Shown here in pieces: positions 25,243-34,905 of a DNA stretch of 64,000 bases. The DNA comes from Pipra filicauda. Its lineage: Eukaryota > Chordata > Aves > Passeriformes > Pipridae. The DNA lies in assembly GCF_003945595.2 (NCBI RefSeq), contig NW_024104332.1, forward strand, positions 1,922,001 to 1,986,000, given 5' to 3'. The notes beneath the pieces were generated by a model. That model was not told the DNA's origin, did not search any database, and was given only the letters and a program-made list of their open reading frames with translations. Within the stretch, counting starts at the first letter, position 1. Each line of letters starts with the position of its first letter. A program made the position numbers and the translations under genes.

Positions 25243-27060
25243 TAACCTGTCAAATGGAGGGATCTGGTCATCCTCCTCTGCAGTGGCTCCATTCCCTCTG
25301 TTTCCTAGGAATCTCTTGTCCTGGCATCAGAGGGAGAAAATTAGCACTTTCCTGTCCACTTTTTTTCTGACCACTTTCCCATTTTTCAGAACAAGTTCAG
25401 CACAGGAAACCCATTTGAATAAACATCATGGCATAGGATGAACTAATACTAATGCTTATTTATTACATTTGTCTCTCTCTTCCCTTTTTGATAGGTCTAT
25501 AAACCTGATAATCGATACACTCATTAAACAGCTGTGCATCTGACCCAAATACAACATCAAGTGAAATATATACGCAATAAAATCTAAATCATCATATAAT
25601 TCTGAGAGACTATGAAAACCTAGGCTGTAAAAAGATTGCACCCCTTTCCATCTCCCAGAACCCTACATATTGATATCCATTAGCCTTTGGGAACATTACC
25701 AAGCTAGAGCGGAGTGAAAAGTTGTACAACAGAAAAACAGCACCTTGTTCAATATTTCCAATTAAAATCATTAGTAGAAAATAAAATGTATAACTGTAGG
25801 TGAATTTACAGGCCTGGATATGTTCCTTTATGGAAAATGATAGTTGTAGATTAAAAGATAAATATCTCTCCAGATGCAAAACCAAAACCATTGTTAGTTT
25901 TATTCCCACAAGATCAATACCAATCATGCACTGTAGCCAACCAGGAACAGCAGATAACAATCAAGAGGTGCTAGATTCAATTCTGCTTTAGTGACAGGGC
26001 GGGTAAGTCAATATCTTCCAACAGCATTTTTTTAAAATATCTAATTTTTAGAGAAGCATATGATAGAAATCCTTTTGTAAGTCAAGACTTTAAGCAGATA
26101 TAAAAAGAGAGCACAGGCCTAGTTACCCTTCAAAGGATATTTTTGCTCGGGTTTAGCTAAGCACCAGGAGAGAACATCTGTGTCTAAGCTATCATCATTG
26201 ACCTCTACTTACCATTTGCTGACACGAAAAATTTCTTCCAAACTAGGAATATCCCAAAACGCTGCAATGAAAACTCTGCAAGGCAGGCACATTTCTGCAG
26301 CTATAACACAGACCACTGTGGGGAAACCATATCCTCAAATGGGCAGCTCAGAGCCTGTCACGGCCTGGTTTGTTGGGCAATGGGCAGAGTCCTGCTGCCC
26401 TGCCTGCAGACACATCTGCTGGCACTTGCTGCAGAGCCCCTGTGGATCTCAAGCCTCCAAGCCATGGCATTTCTCATGTGGTGTTAGAGGTCTGCATTAA
26501 AAATTTCCTATGAGCACAGCATGCAATGGCCCTTGCACACCAACACCCACATCTGCCATTCCTTGGCGGGAGTCTCCCTGAAGTTGCCAAGCAGGCCTTT
26601 GCTGCTGGTCTTTTCTCTGCTTGCCAGAACCTCGTTGTGCTGAACTTGCTGAGAAACTCCTCTGTGCACTCCGATTCCTGTGCCAATTCAGGTTGCTTCC
26701 ACGAAATCTGGCTGCTGCCTCTGTGCAAGAGGAAGCAAGCATGGCAGGAAGGCTACAAGCTGTTGCAGTACCAGACTCCTCAGTACTGACCATTTTTGCA
26801 CACTCCAGAAAAAAAAAAAAGGGGACATTGAGGAGGCAGTGGAAACTGAGAATTTTGTTGTTACTGTTCCCACACCAAATTCCTACAAATTTATATGCAC
26901 ACACTGAGCATAGATAAGACAAGGTCTGGCCCCAGGTCACATACAAACAAAGATGGAACAGGTGAGACTAATGTCAGGAGAGTGGCAGAGCTCAAGGCAC
27001 CAGGATCCCTAAGTACATACATCCACATGCTCACATTTCTGAATGTCTTTCACTTGTTAA
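25243..27060. other. Non-coding sequence with a GC-richer block near 26,340-26,820
   Basis: Up to about 26,300 the sequence is AT-rich and unremarkable. From about 26,340 to 26,770 it becomes clearly GC-richer, with overlapping open frames on both strands, and is followed by an A12 run at 26809-26820. No frame resembles a protein I recognise. The block is discussed as a possible retrosequence in the findings. Nothing else is supported. Confidence 0.5.
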
Positions 27061-27065
27061 CCTCC
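27061..27065. repeat. Target-site duplication CCTCC, left copy
   Basis: CCTCC here is repeated at 27674-27678, directly after the terminal CA of the LTR. A 5-bp duplication next to TG...CA ends indicates retroviral-type integration. Confidence 0.85.
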
Positions 27066-27269
27066 TGTTCTAGTTAGGACAGCTGAGACCAGTTCATCAT
27101 GGTATGGGTGTAACCCAAAACTGTGTATTCTACAGCCTTCCATGCCATTTCCCAGAAAATTGTTAGCAGTAGAGGCCTGCGAGATAGGAAGATGTTCCTG
27201 TCCTCATACCCTTTTATGGAATTCCCCGCTCTGAGGGAAGGACTGAGCATTCCTGCCTGAACTGGAGAA

Positions 27270-27277
27270 TATATAAA
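27270..27277 (+). promoter_or_regulatory. TATA box of solo LTR copy 1
   Basis: TATATAAA lies about 205 bp into the LTR, a usual position for the U3 core promoter. The equivalent site in copy 2 reads TACATAAA. Activity is not known. Confidence 0.5.
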
Positions 27278-27337
27278 CTTGGAGTTTTGGAACCTTTTTA
27301 CCACTCGTGGGATCCAGAGGAAGACTGCAGCTCACCG

Positions 27338-27428
27338 CTCTCAACCAGACTGAGACCACCATCCTCAACTGGACAGCAATCACCACTTTTGACCAGACTG
27401 CAATCACCACTCTTGACCAGACTGCAAC
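27338..27428 (+). repeat. 24-bp-period minisatellite within LTR copy 1
   Basis: Units start at 27338, 27362, 27386 and 27410; the last is partial. They share a core close to CAACCAGACTG followed by ATCACCA. The last units are almost identical and the first two are diverged. Copy 2 of the LTR lacks one of these units. Because 24 is a multiple of three, the repeat keeps open frames and makes spurious repetitive peptides. Confidence 0.85.
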
Positions 27429-27647
27429 AGCACTCTCACCAACAGGTTTTCCCCTCACTTTTTTTTTCCTTTGGACTCAGGGGGCCCAAGGAACACCACT
27501 CTCTTCATGCCCCAAAGTGCTGGGTTATATATTTGGGTTTTGTGGGTTAAAACCAATTGTTTGCCTGTATAATTGTACTTAGTGTATTATTTTATTTAAT
27601 TGTTATTCTGACTTATAATCTCTCTTTTGAGTTGAGTTCATTTCCCC

Positions 27648-27671
27648 TGCTGGTTTACCTTTAAACCAGCA
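27648..27671 (+). repeat. Terminal hairpin at the 3' end of LTR copy 1
   Basis: TGCTGGTTTA (27648-27657) is the exact reverse complement of TAAACCAGCA (27662-27671), with the 4-nt loop CCTT. The hairpin stops two bases before the end of the LTR. Confidence 0.85.
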
Positions 27672-29039
27672 CACCTCCCTATGTATCTCTGGATTTCAGT
27701 GTTCAGAAATTCTCAAAGGTAAGACAACAAAAGTATTTGAAGGCCTTTTTTTAAAGGCCAAAGCAACTAAAAACTATTCCAGTTCTTGACTGCACACAAC
27801 CATAGGCAATACTCACCGACCATTGCTGTTACTCAAAATTTTCCCACTGTATGATTATGTCCTGGTTTGGCTCTTTGCCCTGTTAGACTAGCTCCATTCA
27901 AATTGAAGTCTTCCATGAGAGGTACTGTACAAGGCAGCCTTTTTGTCTGGAGGAAGAAAGTGGATTTCAGTATGGATGGTTTAACTGTTTTCAAAATTAA
28001 GTGGAGTAGGATTATGAGTGAAACTGTTTTAAAGATTAAAAAACAGCAGCAATTATTTGGGAGACAGTTCTCTTCCCTGCAGAAAATTCTGTCATCACCA
28101 TACCAATGAACATGGATTCAATATCCTGCAAACAGCCACTGTGGCAGGGACACACAGCTTACTGCCCACCTCAATTTGGCAAAGATATATGAAGTCTTTG
28201 AAATAAAGCACAGTTATTTAAGAGCAACCTAACTTCTAATTCCCAATCTAGTAAAAAACCCCAACTGGCTACATAAGAGACCCAAGTCCAACACAAATTT
28301 TTAAAACAATTTGATTTTGCCAATACTGTAACATGAATGATGGTTTTGCTAATTCATCTCATCATGAAGATTTGACGTACAGCTTATTTTGCTAAAGCCC
28401 AGGTGCTCTGGGGCACCAAAGCCAGGAGCCCAAACGGCCTGTGTTCCCTCAACCAGTCCTCACAGTGTTGCAATACAGAGTCACAAGCATGTGAAAACTG
28501 TTTTTCTGTACAATCATGAGAACTACATTCAGAGCAAAATGTTTCTGAGTTTACACCTGGCTGTCCTCTGGATTCTGAACCGTTCATTGGCTCTGAGGTT
28601 TTTCTTCACAGCCCAGAGATTTAGTTTCCTTTTTTTCCCAACCTGAGATCTGAAAACCAATCACTTGTCTTTGGGAGCTGGGACACACAAAGAAGTCTGT
28701 AAACCAACTTTGCATGTATGAACATACAGAACCATGCTAAAATTTATTTAGAAATCAAGAAAACCGTCAAAGCAACCAACCTATAAATTTTGCCATACAT
28801 GCTGCAGATTAAACTTCTCAAAGTAAAAGTCAGTTCAGTTAAGTTTTTTGGCAGTGGAAACACAACACTTCCTTTTCAAATACTCCAAGTGGAAAGCGCT
28901 AGCAGAGCCCAAGGAGATGATGCATTCCATACATCCATTGCACACCGGGCAGCTGGACACAAAAATCATCAGCCTATGCTGACTCTCCACCTGCAATCAC
29001 GAAATGGAGCTCTCTAAAACGGCTGTCATCCTGTGGGCA

Positions 29040-29460
29040 GCTTGTCCGGGACTGCTGGTGTGCATACGGGATTAGTCATATGGGTGATGAAGCACAGTAC
29101 AATTCAAGTGTTTCCATACAGATGAAATATAAGCAGTGAAATCAGATATTTGATATGACTGGGCAGCGTTACCTCCCAGTCGCTCGACTGCGCAAACCAC
29201 TTTTGAGTCATGAAATACCCGACTGACCTTGAAGGGTGGTAGCTGAGGATTTATGCACACGGAGCAACCCAGAGCACCTCGGCATGGCGGAATTTTATTT
29301 TGGCTCTTTGGAAATATGGCAGATCCCTCACATATGATAGCTGCTGCCTCCATTAAACACTGCAACAGCAAACAAATCGTTTGGCCTGCCATGAGAACCC
29401 AGAGGGAGCAATCATAAAAAATAGACCTCCATTTACTTGTCAGCAAATTGCAATGTCATC
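29040..29460. promoter_or_regulatory. Candidate conserved element with local CpG enrichment
   Basis: About eleven CpG dinucleotides occur between 29047 and 29380. They include GTCGCTCGACTGCGC near 29179-29193, inside otherwise CpG-poor DNA. No repeat family is apparent. Retained CpGs in old non-repetitive DNA can mark hypomethylated regulatory sequence or selective constraint. A minus-strand frame of 124 codons spans the same interval but has no recognisable domain. The call is inference. Confidence 0.25.
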
Positions 29461-30399
29461 AGGTTTTGAACAAGTCAGATCTCTCTATGTTGCAGCTGGT
29501 ACAGGACAGAAGATGATGTAAAAGTGGGCTGGAAGACACAGGATAAGAGTCCCAGAGGGTGTGTGATCACCTCTGGAGAACCAGGCACTGCTGGCTGCTG
29601 GCAGCAGGTTCCCAAGGGCTGTGCAGGCACCTCAGGAAACAAACATCTCCCATCAGTCCCCGTGCAGACTGGGGAGCTGCAAGCACAAAGCCAGCAGTGC
29701 TCCATCTTTGCATAACAGGGGAGGTATGTCCCCAACACCGAGCAAATCTTAAGGAAAAGTACATGCAAACAAAGCACCTGCAGCAGTAGGAAAGGGGCAA
29801 CAACAACATGAGATGCATCTCTACCACTGTGTCCTCGATGCTGCCATTTCTTTACAAAGGGGGCATTTCTGCCCCAGGAGGGAATCTCCCAGGAAACCCT
29901 GATGACAAGAAAGCTCCCTCCCCTGGTTCCCACTAGGAGAGTCCTCCTAGAAAGAAGTAATTAACTCTGCAGCCAATTCGGTACTTAATTGGCACAGGGA
30001 AATGTCAGGTGGAGAGAAAATGGCTGTGCAGAGAAGTTATAAAAAAGTTGTAAAAAAGTTGAAAACCCTTTGAAGACAAACCTCATATAGAACCTAAGTC
30101 CAGAAAACAAAGTCAACTGAAGAGGAATAAGGGAAAACATGCCTAGTAATTTCCATTACTTTTTTCATTGCTAACTAAAAACATCCCACAGCCAGAAATT
30201 TTGAACTATTTATCCAGCTGCACGAAGAGCTGTTCTGACTGAAGATTACACCACAGGAGCCCACCACAGGGACATGCATCTGGCACTCTGATAGCCCAGG
30301 AAGGCAGTGCCATCTGCAGGGCACGGAAAGTGCTTGAGACTTATTTTTTTGAAAACCAGTAAAACTGGTTGCTACCGTAGAGCAGCAGTGGAGGAACAT

Positions 30400-30408
30400 C
30401 CCCCCCCC
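30400..30408. repeat. Poly-C run
   Basis: Nine consecutive C residues in non-coding sequence, likely length-variable. Confidence 0.8.
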
Positions 30409-33400
30409 GCAGAATGAGGGCTGCCCAACAAACAAACCAGGTCACAGCTTTGGAGGAAATAAGTAATAAAAATAAAAGATCTTTCAGCAAGGAAAACAAG
30501 ATGAGAGAGATGTCACTACACAACAAACAAAGGACCCTTCAAAGCACTGAAGTGAGGAGAAGGAGTTAATTTTGATCTCAGATAATCTCATAAATCACAT
30601 CATCACCACTTAGGGAAGAGAGGACGTGGCACCTGCATAGGAAAAACAGGGAAAACATCTCTTGACAGTTGCAGCAGCAAGGATCTTGAACAGCCTTCCA
30701 GGGAGGGTCAGAAATCTACTTCAACTCCAGGAAGAGGGACTGCAAAACACAGAGTTGACCCACAACATCTTACCAAGTTCTCTATTTGTGTAAATGCAAT
30801 GTTTGCATTGCAGAACAGATTTGGGAGGAGAAGGCATTTCCTGGAAGGGGGAGACTCACTTACCATGTGGTGTTAGTATGGGAAAATGACTGGCTATAGG
30901 ACTCCTACACCACCAGGATGAGTGCAACGGTGCATGGAGAAGGAAACATTTATGGATACTTTTCTTTTTCTGCACTAGTATACAGCTTTAAACTCTTTGT
31001 CTTCCACCAGGCTTTCGTTCCAACTTAATCACCAAACAGTTGTTCAGCCTCCAGTGTATTTAGTGCCGAACACCAAAAGAACAGGTCTTTTGTTTCTTTC
31101 ACAACTTAATAGAAAAACAGAAATAGAGAAAAATATATCTGCTGCCATGTTGCTATCAGGAAAAAATATATCTACTCATTCTGTATTCTCCAGTCCACTG
31201 TCCTGTTCAATTTTGCATTTCAGCTTTCCGTTGTTCTTCAGGGAATGTCTCAGATTCAGAGATCTTGGAATAGTGAATCAGGGTAGGGAACAATTTCTGT
31301 ACACAAATTCACCCAGCTGAGAGCAGTGCCAAGATTGCAGATTGAGCCAGAGGGCTGCAACAATCAGCATTCTCCAACTGCCAGGACTTGAAAAAGACCT
31401 CTCTAGTAATTGCAGACAAGTACATTGTGCTCACTACCACATTGGGCTGTCCACCAGCCAGGTTACTGTATAACTGATAAGATAATGCACCTCAAACCTC
31501 TTGTCATTTGCATTTTCCCATCTTGTCATTTTCCCATTTATAAAAGCCAGTCCAACATTTTTTAAAATACTTATGTGCAAAAGCAGTTTACTGTTAGCTG
31601 AAGAACAGAGGCTTAGCTGAAAACCAGTAACGAAACAGTTCTGTTGCTGTGCTGTGCAGCAGCAACCCATAGTAACACCACTTTATTAATTCTGGCCTAC
31701 AGAGCTCTTTGAAGTTGCAGAAAACCATTGCCTGAAAATGCTATTATTTTATTGAAATCAGCATCTGTTGTTTTCAGTGTAAGCTATTCACTGTCACAAA
31801 ACAGCACCCGAGCATCCCTGCTGTCTGTTTATGAGAAAATCACCGCCTCTACATTAACATTTGTTTACTCCCAATGCCAGAGCAACTGTGGCACCAAGAG
31901 GTCAATACCCTGCCATAACATCTCATCCCATTACCAGTGAATCATGCTACAAGGTACAAATTACCACTGGCCCCACACATGAGCTTAACTAAACACAGGC
32001 TCCTGGAAGAAAAATTCGGTGGGCTGGGAGTGGCAGGCTCGACAGGCCTTGCATATGCCTCCTGCTTATCTCCACAGGCAATTAATAGGATCTCTCTTGA
32101 GTGATGGGTTTTTGATGGGCTGGGAGGATGGGCTCCTGAACACTGCACAGTGGCTGAGATTTAATTACAGGGCCAGACTGCCACTTTGTCAGCACTGGCA
32201 CTCAGGTGGAGGACGGGAGGCAGAGGAAAGTGGGTGCCAGACAGCTGCGAGGCTCCTGCTACCCGTTCCCTCCACCCCACTGAAACACTGACTCCCCCTC
32301 CCATGCCACAGTCCCTCTCACCTCCACAACAGGAAAAAACCCTCAAAACTATGCTGACTTTTTCAGAAAGGCTGCTAAGCCACAATAGTGCCCATGGAGG
32401 CTGTTGGGAACCTTTACATCACAATCTTTGGGAATCAGACCCAGGCAGACACAGGTACGCAGGTACTCCTGCTGTTTCCATGGAATCTGAGAGGGAGTTG
32501 CAGTATTTTGAGGCAGGAACAGTCTCTGTCGTGCCTCTCTCCAAGCAGAGGCCCATGACTCCTGCATCATCCCACCTCTTCCTCTCCCTCAGCAGAGAGC
32601 ACTTTGCTGACAATCTCTGGGGATTCAGCAATACATGCTGAGGTTAAATTTAAGCTTGGGCACATTCTCCCTATCCAGGAAGAAATCTAACATGGAACTG
32701 AGGATTGTTTTTCTCTGTGACTGAGAACCAGCCATAGCCTTGTTTACGAGTCCTCATCTTTTATTACCTGTCCAGCAGCAAGCAGTACATGCTGCCTGCC
32801 CATTGTGCTGCAAGAAACACATGAAACATGAATGACTTAACCCTTCTGGTGAAAGAAGAACATCCAGGTCAGCCATAAGGAAAGGCTGTTCATTACAAAT
32901 TTTCATCTTCATGATCCAAGGCTTGAGGTTTTTTAAAAATATATTACAGAGGTTGAAATGTTTGGCATACCAAACTAAAATAAAAGTGAAAAAAAATAAT
33001 CCTAACAGGAAAAAAATTAAGCAATGTGACTCATGACAGACACCAGATGCAGCCCCGTCACACTGGTTTTGCACTGGGGTAAATACGCTGACAGCTGTAG
33101 AGATTCTAATCATCCATATTTATGTCAACAATATCCAGACAGAATGGAGCATATGTAGTTTTCAAACTGACATTTTCAGCCAGCTCCTCCCAGCTGCGTT
33201 TAACTGGATCCAGAATTAAGTGTTGTCAGACACAGTGCATGGGAAATTCACTCTTCTGAAGGTGTGCTAACACTAAAGCAATATAACAAGCTTCTACATG
33301 ACTTAGAGGTGCATTTATGTGCTCATTCCTATCTATCAAAATACTTGTGAAGGCCTCTCCTCCTGCACAGCAATTTATGCAAGCACTAACACACATTCAG

Positions 33401-33949
33401 GACTAGCTCCAATAAAGCCAATGATGCACTTAAATCGGAAACAGAGACAAACCAGTACAAGTTGCAGGGTCAAAAGCTGACCCTCACCACTTGTCTATCA
33501 CTTGCTGAAATCACCAGGCACTCAAGCACACTTGGGTCAAATGTTTGTGCTCAGAATCAAACATGTATGAGGAGAAGAAAACTTGTATCTTTGCACCTTT
33601 TGTCTGGATGAATGACCAGGTCCCAAAGGAGGGTCTCCAAAGCATGGTCAGTGACAGAGGATAACGTGCAAACCTTACTGTGCAGGCCCCTGTCATTAAC
33701 TCAGCAGGGCTGAGGGTTAAACAGTCTCATCACCAGCACACACCACATCCAGTGCAGAGAAATATTCAGCAACACTTAATTCTTCAGAAACATCCAAGTC
33801 TGAGGCCTCTGCTGACCACAGCATAACAATGATGAACTAGTGTCAACCCAATCCATTTAGTCAACTCCAGCTGGGGAACTTAGTTCAGCAAGACAAGGGG
33901 TGGGAAAGAACTTCACTAACTATCATTTCCATGCAGCAACATTTCCATA

Positions 33950-33971
33950 AAGACCTGTTTTATCAGGTCTT
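33950..33971. repeat. Perfect 8-bp-stem hairpin
   Basis: AAGACCTG (33950-33957) pairs exactly with CAGGTCTT (33964-33971) around the 6-nt loop TTTTAT. It lies in unique non-coding DNA about 380 bp upstream of LTR copy 2. No function is implied. Confidence 0.75.
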
Positions 33972-34349
33972 CATCAGAGAGCTTTTGATTTTTGCAGGAT
34001 CTGAGTATCATAGGAGAATCAACAAGTAATAAACCAGCACATGCCAAATCTTCAATTGATGGACATTAGCTGGGAGGGGAGGTGGTTTGATTTCCATCAG
34101 AAATGTCAAGACTAGCAGGCTAGGGCATACCAGGCTATGTTCCTCCACATGTGGGGCATCATTTACAAAAATTAATAAAGGTTAAATTTGAAATCAACAA
34201 AACTGAATGTCACCAGGGTTTTCCACACCTCTTCACTTGCAAACAAGGAGTCAAAATGTATTCCAAGGTCCAATTCATTCTAGCTAGCACCTGCTAATCA
34301 GAAACTCTCCAACAAACTGGCATTGCTGTTTTACATATGGAAAAGAAGA

Positions 34350-34354
34350 CATAT
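34350..34354. repeat. Target-site duplication CATAT, left copy
   Basis: CATAT here is repeated at 34906-34910, immediately after the terminal CA of LTR copy 2. It differs from the CCTCC flanking copy 1. Confidence 0.85.
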
Positions 34355-34370
34355 TGTCCTAGTTAGGACA
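34355..34370 (+). repeat. Near-perfect palindrome at the 5' end of LTR copy 2
   Basis: TGTCCTA and TAGGACA are perfect reverse complements separated by GT, and the palindrome starts exactly at the LTR terminus. Copy 1 has the same structure with one mismatch (TGTTCTA). Confidence 0.85.
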
Positions 34371-34905
34371 GCTGAGACCAGTTCATCATGGTATGGGTGT
34401 AACCCAAAACTGTGTATTCTATAGCCTTCCATGCCATTTCCCAGAAATTGTTAGCAGTAGAGGCCTGTAGATGTTCCTGTCCTCATACCCTTTTATGGAA
34501 TTCCCCGCTCTGAGGGAAGGACTGAGCATTCCTGCCTGAACTGGAGAATACATAAACTTGGAGTTTTGGAACCTTTTTACCACTCGTGGGATCCAGAGGA
34601 AGACTGCAGCTCACCACTCTCAACCAGACTGAGACCACCATCCTCAACTGGACAGCAATCACCACTTTTGACCAGACTGCAAAAAAAACCAGCAGGTTTT
34701 TTCCCCTCTCCCTTTACTTTGGACTCATGGGGGGGCCCAAGGAACACCACTTTGTTCATGCCCCAGGGTGCTGGGTTATACATTTGGGTTTTGTGGGTTA
34801 AGACCAATACTTCGTGTATTATTTTATTAAATTGTTATTCTGACTTATAATCTCTCTTCTGAGTTGAGTTCATTTCCCCTGCTGGTTAACTTTTAAACCA
34901 GCACA
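34355..34905 (+). mobile_element. Solo LTR copy 2 of the same endogenous retrovirus family (551 bp)
   Basis: Begins TGTCCTAG and ends CCAGCACA, with 5-bp duplications CATAT on each side. It aligns over its full length with copy 1 at 27066-27673, in the same orientation. It differs by scattered substitutions, a 6-bp deletion in the first third, loss of one 24-bp minisatellite unit plus adjoining bases (replaced near 34680 by an A run) and a deletion near 34808. The TATA position reads TACATAAA at 34549-34556, so the core promoter motif is altered relative to copy 1. An ATTAAA motif near 34826 could be a polyadenylation signal in plus orientation. The separate target duplication shows an independent insertion. 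No internal retroviral genes are present. Confidence 0.88.

Larger units (their letters stand above)
27066..27673 (+). mobile_element. Solo LTR copy 1 of an endogenous retrovirus (608 bp)
   Basis: The element begins TGTTCTAG and ends CCAGCACA. These termini form a short imperfect inverted repeat with the TG...CA ends of an LTR. It is flanked by the 5-bp duplication CCTCC (27061-27065 and 27674-27678). A second copy in the same orientation lies at 34355-34905 and differs at only a few percent of positions outside indels. TATATAAA at 27270-27277 is a plausible U3 promoter, which favours the plus orientation. A 24-bp-period minisatellite occupies 27338-27428. Both termini are palindromic. No gag, pol or env sequence lies alongside, so this is a solo LTR left by recombination. 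A 5-bp duplication fits several ERV classes. The family is not recognised. Open frames inside, some shared with copy 2, are incidental. Confidence 0.88.
27679..34349. other. Unique non-coding sequence between the two solo LTRs
   Basis: No retroviral gag, pol or env coding sequence is visible here, as would be expected if the two LTRs bounded a provirus. No cellular gene was recognised either. The longest open frame, 152 codons on the minus strand at 29475-29933, overlaps plus-strand frames and matches nothing I know. Local features are a CpG-bearing segment at 29040-29460, an imperfect 11-bp tandem (GTTGTAAAAAA-type) near 30036-30062, a C9 run at 30400-30408, and small hairpins at 30795-30812 and 33950-33971. 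Confidence 0.55.

Noticed and set aside
26497..26946. 149-codon minus-strand open frame
   Set aside because: It contains a phenylalanine run that is merely the translated complement of the A12 run, and resembles no known family.
27858..27871. TGTCCTGGTTTGGC, similar to the start of some avian ERVL LTRs as I recall them
   Set aside because: Only 14 bases resemble it. No matching downstream sequence, no far end and no target duplication were found.
29475..29933. Longest open frame in the window, 152 codons, minus strand
   Set aside because: No recognisable domain, overlapped by plus-strand frames of similar quality, and no promoter or splice context. This length is expected by chance in 64 kb.
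27287..34850. Similar 64-94 codon open frames in both LTR copies that could look like a conserved protein family
   Set aside because: They lie entirely within LTR sequence. Their similarity follows from LTR homology and the 24-bp repeat, and copies diverge by frame-changing indels.
27066..34905. A single provirus bounded by two LTRs
   Set aside because: Each LTR has its own distinct target duplication, and the intervening 6.7 kb carries no recognisable gag, pol or env sequence.
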